The position numbers were made by a program, and so were the translations under genes. From Flagellimonas sp. HMM57 (GTDB lineage Bacteria > Bacteroidota > Bacteroidia > Flavobacteriales > Flavobacteriaceae), in assembly GCF_021390175.1 (NCBI RefSeq), contig NZ_CP090004.1:3649001-3713000 (forward strand): a stretch of 64,000 bases of DNA, written 5' to 3'. This document shows, in pieces, positions 56,553 through 64,000 of the stretch. Each line of letters begins with the position of its first letter. Position 1 is the stretch's first letter. Below the pieces are notes generated by a model. It worked only from the letters and a program-made list of their open reading frames with translations. It did not search any database and was not told where the DNA came from.

Positions 56553-56679
56553 TGTAATTATGTAAGTTTAGGAATTAAAATTAGAAACCTAAGTCGATTA
56601 AAGCTCATTAGATTACCTGTGCAAAACTCAATAATATGGTATTAAGTTTTATGAGAACATTGCGGTTCGCGAGAAAACT

Positions 56680-57453
56680 TCAGAGCTCCCTAATCTTCAT
56701 ATTACGGAACCAAGAATCAAAATACCAATTTTGAAGTGCAATTTTGCCCTGGGTTGCTTTTCCAAAACCAGCCATATCCTTAAAGTTTGAAGCAGCAATT
56801 TTAGTCCTCCAATCTGATGAGGTCAAATCTTCTTTAGCGGTAAGCTTTCCGTTTAGATAGAACTTAATATTTCCATTTTGTTGAATGATTTTGCCCGTAT
56901 TCCACTGTCCAGTAGCTTTTGCCTCAACATTGTTTAACTGTGGTGATAATCCCCACAGACAGCCTGATCGTTTCAGAGGTGTTTTGGTATCCATGTGGCT
57001 CGGTTCCAATAATTGATATTCCGGGCCAGTCTTATAGGTGGCACTATGGTCAGGAGATTCCTGTACATTGATAAAAACACCACCATTTCCCCTAAACGAC
57101 ATTTGCCATTCAAACACCAATTCATAGTTTTCGTATTCCCTATCGGTGACCAAATCCCCAAACACTCTGCTTTCATCGGTAGCATTACAAAAAAGGGTGC
57201 CATCCCGTACTTCCCAGGCAGAAAATCCAGTAGAATCTGGGTTGTTGTAAAGGTGCCAACCATTTAAGGTCTTGCCGTCAAAAAGCAATGCCCAGCCCTG
57301 TTCTTTTTCAATACCCAATAGCTCATTGTGTACTTGGTTTTCCATGGCCCACTTTTTGGTCCGCCAAGTTTGAACCTCAGATTTTTTATCGATTCTGCAA
57401 GAAACCAAAAGGAGTAGAAAAATTAGTGAACCAAAAAAGACATTCTTGACCAT
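56680..57453 (-). CDS. DUF1080 (3-keto-disaccharide hydrolase-like) lipoprotein
   Basis: From the ATG at 57453 there are 257 residues; an ATG six codons earlier is possible. The lipobox is LLLLVSCRID (Cys19). The DUF1080 concanavalin-like domain runs to the C-terminus, with GWALLFDGKTLNGWH, FEWQMSFRGNGGVFIN, SGCLWGLSP and WFRNMKIREL. Family members hydrolyse 3-keto-glycosides or bind sugars. It is divergent from the S8 protease. Confidence 0.88.
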   Translation of the reverse strand: MVKNVFFGSLIFLLLLVSCRIDKKSEVQTWRTKKWAMENQVHNELLGIEKEQGWALLFDGKTLNGWHLYNNPDSTGFSAWEVRDGTLFCNATDESRVFGDLVTDREYENYELVFEWQMSFRGNGGVFINVQESPDHSATYKTGPEYQLLEPSHMDTKTPLKRSGCLWGLSPQLNNVEAKATGQWNTGKIIQQNGNIKFYLNGKLTAKEDLTSSDWRTKIAASNFKDMAGFGKATQGKIALQNWYFDSWFRNMKIREL

Positions 57454-57698
57454 ATTTTGTTTTAAGCGCAAAAGCTACAAAAAACTCTTAAGTTGAAGAA
57501 AAAGCCTAATTTTTTTAAGGTTTTCATGTAGTAGTTTTTCTAAGATAATTTCTAAATTGAAACAATTCAGATGTTGGAATTGCTGGGTCTTCCTTCAAAA
57601 ATAACCAAACCTGTTATAACAGTGACTTAACGCTTACTACCCACTCAAAGTTTGGACAATCTGGATGTTTTATTAATTTAAATTCAAAGTAAAAAGTT

Positions 57699-59204
57699 AT
57701 GGCGAAGTATATTATGTCTAACAGGAGAGCAGGTAAATTTCAAGACTCTGAAAAAAGAGCTTCTAGGGATTCACTTGAATCCGTTAAAACAAGTAATTTC
57801 ATGCTAGGTTCAAGTATAATCAAGGAAAATACACCTAAACATGAGACCTCTCGAAAAACAGTAGTTTTTGAAGCAGAGCCAGCAGAAATGACAGCAAAAA
57901 TGAGTAATCTTCCAAATGATGTCATGGTAGAACCTGAAATCTTACATTACAATGATTCCATAAGGCCTATGGATTTTCTCTTGAGCGATCGTAACGAGCT
58001 GTCAGGACCAGTAGAGTTCGGTAATATTAAAGAAGTAACAGTAACAGTTAGGGGAGGGGGCACTCCTTTAGAGGGTACTCAGGTTATACTTTTTCTTCGT
58101 TCTCCTGAGAATGTTGGAAGACAAATTGAATTGGTAACGGACTCATCAGGAATAGTAAACTTTCAATTTTCCCACTTTTTTAATCCATCTGCGTTGATAG
58201 TAATTCCTGCAGGTGGCTTTTGGCCCATGGTTGTAAGGGGACCTCAAAGCACAGTAACCCTAACCATTCCAGCATTGCCTAAAGCTGCAACTTTCAAGGG
58301 GTGGTGGCACCGTCAAATGGGTATTAGTCGGTACGATCAGGACCTTGGACAAGGTATTGAAGTTGGTGTTATAGATACAGGAATTGGTCCTCACCAAAAC
58401 TTGGCTCATGTCAATGATATAGGTGCTTTTATCGACGGAGGATTTGATTTTTCCGGTGGTGCGGATGTAGATTCACACGGAACGCATGTTAGTGGTAGTA
58501 TTGGTGCAAGACCATTGGATGCGAACCAATATGGAGGAATTGCTCCTGGGGTAAACCTGCATTCTGCGCGGGTTTTCCCTAAAGGAGAGGGAGCCAATCA
58601 AGGTGATATCGCCAACGCTATAGATGAACTCTCAAAAGAAATAGGTGTTGACTTGATCAACATGAGTCTAGGTGCTTCTCAAGGCTCTGATATTGAAAGG
58701 GATGCTATCTTGGATGCCTTGGAAAGAGGAACACTTTGTATCTGTGCAGCAGGGAACTCCAATGGACCTGTGGAATTTCCTGCGGCCTTTTCAGAAACGA
58801 TAGCTGTTTCTGCAATCGGGCTTCTTGGATGGGGTCCTTCTGGCAGCATGCCTTCTATACGCCTTCCACAAGATAGTGCCCGATTTGGTGACAATAATTT
58901 ATATCATGCCAATTTTAGTTGTTTCGGCAATGAGATTTTTGCTTGTGGACCAGGAGTTGGGATCATTTCTACGGTTCCTGAACGATTTGGCTTGATTGCC
59001 CCATACGCGTCAATGGACGGAACTTCAATGGCTAGCCCCCTCGTATGTGGTGCTTTGGCTGCAATTCTTTCAAAATCAACCGAATATATTGCAATGCCAA
59101 GAAATAAGTCTAAAGCTTTAATGGCAAAGTTTCTACTCAGAAAAAATGCGCAGTCGATAGGAATGGACGCCATATATCAAGGAGAAGGAATGCCTAGCCT
59201 GTAA
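57699..59204 (+). CDS. S8 (subtilisin-like) serine peptidase without a signal peptide
   Basis: A 501-residue protein. The catalytic triad is Asp226 (GVIDTGIG), His260 (DSHGTHVSG) and Ser443 (DGTSMASP), with AAGNSNGP carrying the oxyanion Asn. No signal peptide is visible, which is unusual for this class. Residues 55-84 (VVFEAEPAEM...VMVEPEILHY) resemble the end of an I9-type propeptide. Residues 111-160 form an Ig-like beta domain (VTVTVRGGGTPLEG). It is followed 36-51 bp later by a small protein with a similar I9-like pattern. The substrate is unknown; it may act in the cytosol or be exported by a non-classical route. Confidence 0.88.
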   Translation: MAKYIMSNRRAGKFQDSEKRASRDSLESVKTSNFMLGSSIIKENTPKHETSRKTVVFEAEPAEMTAKMSNLPNDVMVEPEILHYNDSIRPMDFLLSDRNELSGPVEFGNIKEVTVTVRGGGTPLEGTQVILFLRSPENVGRQIELVTDSSGIVNFQFSHFFNPSALIVIPAGGFWPMVVRGPQSTVTLTIPALPKAATFKGWWHRQMGISRYDQDLGQGIEVGVIDTGIGPHQNLAHVNDIGAFIDGGFDFSGGADVDSHGTHVSGSIGARPLDANQYGGIAPGVNLHSARVFPKGEGANQGDIANAIDELSKEIGVDLINMSLGASQGSDIERDAILDALERGTLCICAAGNSNGPVEFPAAFSETIAVSAIGLLGWGPSGSMPSIRLPQDSARFGDNNLYHANFSCFGNEIFACGPGVGIISTVPERFGLIAPYASMDGTSMASPLVCGALAAILSKSTEYIAMPRNKSKALMAKFLLRKNAQSIGMDAIYQGEGMPSL

Positions 59205-59248
59205 GCAGCAAACCAAATAGTCTGAAATGATAATTAACTTTGATGATT

Positions 59249-59476
59249 ATGGGAATGTATGTTATTGCGATTAAGAGAGGAAAAGAAGACTCGGCAAATG
59301 TAGAGTGGACCGAGCTGATTCAACGGATTTCCAATGTAGAGATCATAAATAATTACAGAAATAAGAGAATTTTAATTTCTACCGATGAAGATGGAATAAT
59401 AGAAATTAAAAACGAGTTATCTCCTGATGATTTTAATATTGAACCTGTCATTGATCACAAAAGGCTGGATTCTTAA
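59249..59476 (+). CDS. small I9-inhibitor-like protein next to the S8 protease
   Basis: About 75 residues from the ATG at 59249 (alternatives TTG 59240, ATG 59243, ATG 59255). The pattern MYVIAIKRG, a central hydrophobic core (NYRNKRILIST) and a C-terminal DFNIEPVIDHK match the beta-alpha-beta fold of I9 propeptides and inhibitors in spacing, though similarity is weak. The position right after the protease suggests a trans-acting chaperone or inhibitor, protecting the cell from the signal-less enzyme. This is an inference. Confidence 0.62.
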   Translation: MGMYVIAIKRGKEDSANVEWTELIQRISNVEIINNYRNKRILISTDEDGIIEIKNELSPDDFNIEPVIDHKRLDS

Positions 59477-59482
59477 TCTCAA

Positions 59483-59505
59483 CTGTACTACACAAAAAAG
59501 TACAG
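59483..59505 (+). terminator. weak hairpin after the small protein gene
   Basis: CTGTACT (59483-59489) pairs with AGTACAG (59499-59505) around an A-rich loop, just after the stop of the small gene. No T-run follows, so the terminator call is tentative. Confidence 0.4.
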
Positions 59506-59614
59506 GCTATTTCACTAAAATTCCTTGTAAAGTTTCTCTAAAAATGTGATGAAATACTCTTTTTTAGCTAGGATAAAGGGTTGAAAGCAAAATGCGTATT
59601 GCATCGAGTAAGAG

Positions 59615-60193
59615 CTATAAACGTAATTTCACATCAAAGTCTATCATATCGGAGATAGCCTTGTCCTTTAGTCTAACACTATAATTCTGACTTTCATAAG
59701 TAATGCCCCAACGTGTTCTATCAATTTTAAACTTTGTAGTCATTTGTTGTTTTTGAAAATCAACCTCTGCTTGGAATTTTATAGGTATTGTAATCTCTTT
59801 TATGGTCAAATTAGCTATTATTGATAAGTGTGTAGCATCATGATAATGGGTATTTGTTATCACTAATTTTGCAACCGAAAACTTTTTCACGTCAAAAAAA
59901 TCTTCATTTTTCAGGTGATTCACAAGACTGTTATCATAATCAGCTTCATTTTCTTCTATTAATGCAATAGTATTCATAGCTATTATAAAAGACCCACCAG
60001 TAATTTTAGTATCGGTTTTGATAAAATGACCGTTTTTAAAATGGACTATACCATGATGACCACCAACATTTAATACATCTGTCCCAAACCATTTGAGTTC
60101 ACTTTTTGAAGTGTTAATATGAAGTTGCTCTTGGGCGTATGAGCATAGTACTGAACAACTAATAGTTATAAGTAGAAAAATACAATTCTTCAT
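59615..60193 (-). CDS. YceI-family secreted protein, second copy
   Basis: From the ATG at 60193 there are 192 residues with a signal ending SVLCSYAQ. The YceI pattern is clear: LHINTSKSELKWFGTDVLNVGGHHG, then LTIKEITIPIKFQAEV, KIDRTRWGITY and DMIDFDVKLRL at the end. It is more distant from the 5065 gene than a recent duplicate would be. It is divergent from a membrane-tethered regulator whose type of binding site lies in the shared promoter region. Confidence 0.87.
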   Translation of the reverse strand: MKNCIFLLITISCSVLCSYAQEQLHINTSKSELKWFGTDVLNVGGHHGIVHFKNGHFIKTDTKITGGSFIIAMNTIALIEENEADYDNSLVNHLKNEDFFDVKKFSVAKLVITNTHYHDATHLSIIANLTIKEITIPIKFQAEVDFQKQQMTTKFKIDRTRWGITYESQNYSVRLKDKAISDMIDFDVKLRL

Positions 60194-60251
60194 AGATGTA
60201 TTTATTTTAAAAATCAATTTTTCATAAAACTATTGACAGACTCAGTAAAAA

Positions 60252-60284
60252 ATGTCAAAAGAATGTAAAAGAAGTGTCAACTAT
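60252..60284. promoter_or_regulatory. three TGTCAA-like direct repeats at 11-bp spacing between YceI and the wHTH gene
   Basis: TGTCAA (60253), TGTAAA (60264) and TGTCAA (60275) are spaced exactly 11 bp, one helical turn. This is the layout of OmpR/PhoB-family operators. An inverted TTGACA sits at 60233-60238. The site is 59 bp before the YceI start and about 40-70 bp before the regulator start. Confidence 0.6.
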
Positions 60285-60324
60285 TGTGAAAAGTCCTTGG
60301 ATTGTATGTTATTTAAAACTTATT

Positions 60325-61191
60325 ATGAATATAGATATCCAATACTTTTTTAAAGGTTGTATTATTACCTTATTTCTAGGTATTTCGTCCTGTTCAGAAA
60401 GGCAAAATATCTCGTTTTCAGAAAAAGTTAGCGTATCACTGCGCGAAGTGGGACATCACTTGTTGTTGGCCAACCAAGATTCTACAACCCTAGTGAAACC
60501 TGTGTTGACTTTGGACACATTAAAGTATCAATTATCATTTGAAGAACAGTTAAGTATTTATCCAGATAACCTGGTTATCTATATAAACAATAGCTTTAAA
60601 AAAGCTGGGTTGCCCCAGGATTATTTAGTAGAAGTATTAGAATGTTCAGACAAGGAAGTAGCCTATAGTTACTACAAAAAACAGGAAAAAAAAGGAAACA
60701 AGGATATCTATTGTAGAAACAGGGAATTAAAAAAAGGATGTTATTTAATAAATGTCAAGTTTGTAAAACCATCCTTGGCAAATTCAGGTTCTTCGGGTTC
60801 TGTATATGTACTGTTTTTGGGCATTGCAATATTGATGGCGATAGTATTTACATATTTTAGAAAAAAATCGAAATCTATTTTTAAGGATAGTTATAGGGAT
60901 TATGAATCTATTGGGAAGTATAAATTTTATCCTGGGCAAAACAAGCTTATAAAAGAAGGTTTCGAAATTAGTTTGTCTACAAAAGAATGTGAATTGTTAT
61001 GCATATTTATAGCCAAGCCGAATCATATTATAAAAAGAGATGAGTTAACAAAAAAGGTGTGGGAAGACAATGGTGTTATTGTAGGTAGAAGTCTAGATAC
61101 GTACATATCTAAGTTGCGTAAAAAATTACAAGAAGATCATTCTGTTAAACTCACCAATATTCATGGGGTTGGCTATAAACTAGAATTTTAA
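60325..61191 (+). CDS. membrane-tethered winged-helix (OmpR/PhoB-type) regulator
   Basis: The ATG at 60325 gives 288 residues. An N-terminal hydrophobic segment may be a lipoprotein signal (FLGISSCSERQ, Cys23). A periplasmic sensor region follows, then a membrane helix at about 160-178 (VLFLGIAILMAIVFTYF). The cytosolic C-terminal winged helix (about 195-288) has STKECELLCIFIAKPNHIIKR, then SLDTYISKLRKKL and GVGYKLEF. There is no receiver domain, so signalling goes straight across the membrane, like ToxR/CadC. An upstream GTG at 60274 would fall in the repeats and is rejected. It probably controls the divergent YceI gene. Confidence 0.82.
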   Translation: MNIDIQYFFKGCIITLFLGISSCSERQNISFSEKVSVSLREVGHHLLLANQDSTTLVKPVLTLDTLKYQLSFEEQLSIYPDNLVIYINNSFKKAGLPQDYLVEVLECSDKEVAYSYYKKQEKKGNKDIYCRNRELKKGCYLINVKFVKPSLANSGSSGSVYVLFLGIAILMAIVFTYFRKKSKSIFKDSYRDYESIGKYKFYPGQNKLIKEGFEISLSTKECELLCIFIAKPNHIIKRDELTKKVWEDNGVIVGRSLDTYISKLRKKLQEDHSVKLTNIHGVGYKLEF

Positions 61192-61262
61192 GTATTACTA
61201 TTCAGTAATAACACCTATCAAGTGAAAAACGATTCAACTAGAAAACATATAAACTAATCTGT

Positions 61263-61298
61263 ATTATAATGTTCTTGCGTTATATAGCTTGAGTTTTG
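61263..61298. repeat. 35-36-bp intergenic repeat, copy 1
   Basis: This 36-bp stretch (ATTATAATGT...GAGTTTTG) recurs with a few changes and one indel at 63373-63407. The copies flank the leftward cassette B, one on each side. The function is unknown. Confidence 0.55.
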
Positions 61299-61416
61299 GT
61301 ACGACCGTATGAAAAGGTCCAATAAACCTTTTAGAATAGGAGCGAGTTAATACGGTTTCTGTTGAATCCCTAGAGTGAGAAGGGGTGAAAATTTATGGAA
61401 CGGAAACGGCAATACA

Positions 61417-62460
61417 TTATTCATTTTGATTCATAAATTGGATCACTTCCTCGGCAAACTGGTTTGGTTCAGTGAACATGGGTGAGTGTCCAGATCTTTC
61501 AAAAAACACAAGCCTTTTTTCACTGGAACCTAAATTATCATAAGCCTCCTGCGCATAGAATTCTGGAACGACCATATCATACCTTCCCCAAAGGGTCAAT
61601 GAGGGAATGGTAATCTCCGAAAGCCTTTCTGTGAAGGACAATTCACCTATAATATCATCGTCCAAGATGGATTGAATTTTTAACAAGTTCCAGACAAAAG
61701 TGAGTAGGTTATAATCAGAAACTCCAATACCGCCGTTCTCGACATCATTAATAAAGCCATCATCATTTAGATATCCTTCTGCATCAAACGCAAGGGTGTT
61801 CAAACGGTTAAAATCGTCAAGAGTCACAACATTCGCATCTACTTTATCCAGTTCATCATAAACGGACTCCCAAAAGGGAACACTATTTCCAAGTTTAATT
61901 TGAGCCGCCGCAACGCGCTCAAAGTTTCGTATGTATTCAAAATAAAGATTTTTGGGGTTGTGACTGCCATCCACATTGATCCAACCTAAAAATTCACTTT
62001 GGTCTTTCAACAAGGTCGCCGGGCCCAAGGCACCACCCCAGCTATGTCCCAATAAAAAGAACCGGGAATCATCACCGTACACACGCTTTATGACTTTGAC
62101 CAAAGCGAGTACATCTTCCGCCATTAAATCAATCGTAACGTCATCTTCGGAATAATTTCCCTGTGACATTCCAGAACCACGTTGGTCAAAATAGACCACC
62201 CCATAGTTATCCTCTATCCGATCAAAGGCATTTCCCTGAAAACCCAATCCTGTACCACCTGGACCACCATGTAAGGTGATAAGGAATATCTTTTCATTGG
62301 CATTTCCTTTGATATAGGCCGGCATATCGGCACCTTTATGACGTACAAAAACAGTAGCATCAAGATTACTTAGCGTATGATCGTTCGAACAGGCATTGAC
62401 CAACAATGTGGCCATTGCCAGAAATCCTATTTTGATGGTATCGACAAGTGGCTGCTTCAT
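61417..62460 (-). CDS. alpha/beta-hydrolase lipoprotein (proline iminopeptidase-like), cassette B
   Basis: A 347-residue paralogue of the 24468-25535 protein. Lipobox Cys24 (LVNACSNDH), LHGGPGG, Ser140 in GHSWGG, WGRYDMVVP and GHSPMF all stand at the same places. The catalytic residues are intact, so both are probably active. Its ATG overlaps the upstream outer-membrane protein stop by 4 bp. The specificity-determining cap region differs between copies. Confidence 0.9.
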   Translation of the reverse strand: MKQPLVDTIKIGFLAMATLLVNACSNDHTLSNLDATVFVRHKGADMPAYIKGNANEKIFLITLHGGPGGTGLGFQGNAFDRIEDNYGVVYFDQRGSGMSQGNYSEDDVTIDLMAEDVLALVKVIKRVYGDDSRFFLLGHSWGGALGPATLLKDQSEFLGWINVDGSHNPKNLYFEYIRNFERVAAAQIKLGNSVPFWESVYDELDKVDANVVTLDDFNRLNTLAFDAEGYLNDDGFINDVENGGIGVSDYNLLTFVWNLLKIQSILDDDIIGELSFTERLSEITIPSLTLWGRYDMVVPEFYAQEAYDNLGSSEKRLVFFERSGHSPMFTEPNQFAEEVIQFMNQNE

Positions 62461-63104
62461 TGTCTTTTATTTTTAAAATTGAACCGGAAACCATATTGCA
62501 ACGAAAAGGTAGGCAAGGCTCCGGCATTGTATGGTGTTCTCATAGTGTAGTTGATATTGAAATAGCTGGCAGAACGTACTTTGCCCTTGCGCTGTTTTCC
62601 TATTCCAACAGATAATGAGGGGGCATAATATCCGCGCCCTGGCAAGAAAACTTTATCGACCGAATCACCATTTACCTCGTAAGTCTCTGGCAAAAAAGAG
62701 CGATAATATCCCAAAGGATTCATTTCGATGTTGAACTGTTTTCCCTTTTTATTGGTACGACGCCAAGTAAGTCCAAAGTTAGTGTATGCCCCAGTATCCG
62801 TTTTTGATGAAAAGTTGGTTACAAACCCCAAATTTCCATTAAATAGGAACTGATGGGTATTGGTTCGCGCTGTACCTTTACGGGTTTTCGTTTTTTCGTT
62901 CTCTATCCAGAGATATTCTGCGCCAACTGACAGGCCATTGCTCCAAAAGACAGTTCCCACAAACCCCGCCTTAAATTCCGTTCTGTCCCAAAAATGTTCA
63001 GAAAGTTGGGTTCTTGCCGTTTGGGTTTTTGATTTGTTTTGCCCGTAGCTAAAGAAGGTAAGTTGGAATAGACAAAGTAAGAGTAACAATGATTTACGTC
63101 TCAT
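62457..63104 (-). CDS. outer-membrane beta-barrel-like protein, cassette B
   Basis: A 215-residue protein with a signal ending FFSYGQ. It shares NPLGYYRSFLPETYEV, VDKVFLPGR and the barrel-like tail with the 23834-24487 protein. The overlap with the hydrolase gene (ATGA) shows translational coupling. The two cassettes are in opposite orientations, 37 kb apart, with moderate divergence. Confidence 0.85.
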   Translation of the reverse strand: MRRKSLLLLLCLFQLTFFSYGQNKSKTQTARTQLSEHFWDRTEFKAGFVGTVFWSNGLSVGAEYLWIENEKTKTRKGTARTNTHQFLFNGNLGFVTNFSSKTDTGAYTNFGLTWRRTNKKGKQFNIEMNPLGYYRSFLPETYEVNGDSVDKVFLPGRGYYAPSLSVGIGKQRKGKVRSASYFNINYTMRTPYNAGALPTFSLQYGFRFNFKNKRQ

Positions 63105-63475
63105 AGGTTTGATTGGTTGAAGACAAAAATATCTTTACAAGAATCAATTACCGTTAAAGATTATGTAATTAAAACTTAAGGAATAGCTAAAAAATTGCTT
63201 AACTAATTATTCTTTGCATTTCTTACATATATTTTGTTTGGGAACGGATACTTATAATTCGATTGCACTTAGCACAGATACCACTACAAATGGATTATGT
63301 GTAAGAATTTTGTAGTAAAAATGACAATCAAAGCAATTTTGCATAATGTCGAATTATGATATTACAAAATGAATTATAATGTACTGCGTTATGTAATTTG
63401 AGTTTTGATAAAAGCGAAAGTAATTTGTACTTTACGTCGAGCTATACTGACTCATTATGACCAACCACTGATTAA
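63105..63475. other. divergent intergenic region with repeat
   Basis: 371 bp with no credible gene. It holds an 8-bp stem (ACTACAAA at 63283-63290, TTTGTAGT at 63309-63316) and the second copy of the 35-bp repeat. It separates cassette B from the DUF6090 gene. Confidence 0.45.
63373..63407. repeat. 35-36-bp intergenic repeat, copy 2
   Basis: Matches 61263-61298 with one indel and a few substitutions. It lies 68 bp before the DUF6090 ATG. Confidence 0.55.
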
Positions 63476-64000
63476 ATGATAAAATTCTTTAGAAAGATTC
63501 GTCAAAGACTCCTTACGAAAAATAAGTTCAGCAAATATTTGATGTATGCAATCGGAGAAATAGTACTTGTCGTCATAGGAATCTTGATTGCCCTTCAAAT
63601 TGATAATTGGAACCAAAAGGAACAATTAAAAAAGGAGCAATTAAAGACCCTAAATAGCTTATATGAATCCATTAAAATTAATGTTGCCGAGTTCGACAGC
63701 ATTTTTAATGCCCAAGTTCTACGGAACAGGAGTCTGCGAGAAGTTGTTTTTAAAGATCTTTCTAACCAACCGAATACGTATCTCGACTCTTTGATAACAC
63801 TAAACGTTAGAAACTATACGTTCGACCCATCCACTGGGATTTATAATGCCATGATCAATTCTGGCAAAATTGAACTGATAACGAATGATTCCCTAAAAAA
63901 TCGGATATCAAAATTATATGATATCGTAAAGGACTATCAAGAAAGTGAAGACGAAATCACGGAATATACCAAGGAGCATTTGGAAAAGTACTTTATCAAT
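63476..64000 (+). CDS. DUF6090-family membrane protein, truncated by the window edge
   Basis: The frame is open from ATG 63476 to the right edge (175 codons visible). The start MIKFFRKIRQRLL with the helix YAIGEIVLVVIGILIALQIDNWN is the hallmark of DUF6090 proteins. These are common in flavobacteria and have one N-terminal membrane helix and a helical periplasmic part. Their function is unknown. The C-terminus is outside the window. Confidence 0.88.
   Translation, partial: MIKFFRKIRQRLLTKNKFSKYLMYAIGEIVLVVIGILIALQIDNWNQKEQLKKEQLKTLNSLYESIKINVAEFDSIFNAQVLRNRSLREVVFKDLSNQPNTYLDSLITLNVRNYTFDPSTGIYNAMINSGKIELITNDSLKNRISKLYDIVKDYQESEDEITEYTKEHLEKYFIN

Noticed and set aside
60274..60324. GTG start at 60274 for the winged-helix regulator
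   Set aside because: It would put the 11-bp operator-like repeats inside the coding region and lengthen the signal segment unfavourably; ATG 60325 fits better.

Overview
The window looks like chromosomal DNA of a marine Flavobacteriaceae member (Bacteroidota). It is AT-rich and most genes lack Shine-Dalgarno sites. It encodes a type IX secretion (T9SS) cargo protein, a SusC-like TonB receptor with DUF4249 lipoproteins, two YceI proteins, DUF4251 and DUF6090 proteins, a LytTR/TPR-kinase pair and a PL7 alginate lyase. The genus cannot be fixed from the sequence alone. I see no rRNA, tRNA, transposase, integrase or CRISPR array. All sequence comparisons were made by eye.

Layout. (1) 1-5053: a compact, translationally coupled cluster with a methyltransferase, a type III polyketide synthase, and dedicated enoyl reductase, dehydratase, ketosynthase, acyl carrier and membrane proteins. 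The end of one more gene lies at the left edge. (2) 5065-8534: YceI, a coiled-coil protein, an EamA transporter, a cold-shock-domain protein and a DUF4251 lipoprotein. (3) 8792-16667: an outer-membrane operon with a TonB-dependent receptor, two nearly identical DUF4249 lipoproteins and an MG2-like secreted protein. (4) 16795-25535: a sorbosone/glucose dehydrogenase-like lipoprotein, an MBL-fold hydrolase, an MscS/YbdG channel, pyruvate phosphate dikinase, and a two-gene cassette (outer-membrane protein plus alpha/beta-hydrolase lipoprotein). (5) 25730-35500: a giant repeat-rich T9SS protein, an OmpA-domain gene broken by a one-base frameshift, a DJ-1/PfpI protein and a membrane AraC regulator. 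(6) 35692-43007: an anaerobic block with nrdG, nrdD, an uncharacterised Cys-rich protein, an Rrf2 regulator, nadA and nadB. (7) 43095-50031: a LytTR two-component system, two LuxR-type regulators and a three-module leucine-rich-repeat lipoprotein. (8) 50312-59476: assorted envelope proteins, the PL7 alginate lyase, a YHYH protein, a DUF1080 protein, and an S8 protease followed by a small I9-like protein. (9) 59615-64000: a second YceI divergent from a membrane-tethered winged-helix regulator, a second copy of the outer-membrane/hydrolase cassette, and a truncated DUF6090 gene.

How the parts may work together. Cluster 1 probably builds an acyl-ACP starter that the type III synthase extends and cyclises, followed by methylation. 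The anaerobic block pairs oxygen-independent dNTP synthesis with Fe-S-dependent NAD synthesis beside an Fe-S-type Rrf2 regulator. Related inverted repeats lie upstream of three of its units. In the YceI/regulator pair, three 11-bp-spaced TGTCAA-like repeats fit the binding pattern of OmpR/PhoB-type proteins, the class to which the adjacent regulator's DNA-binding domain belongs.
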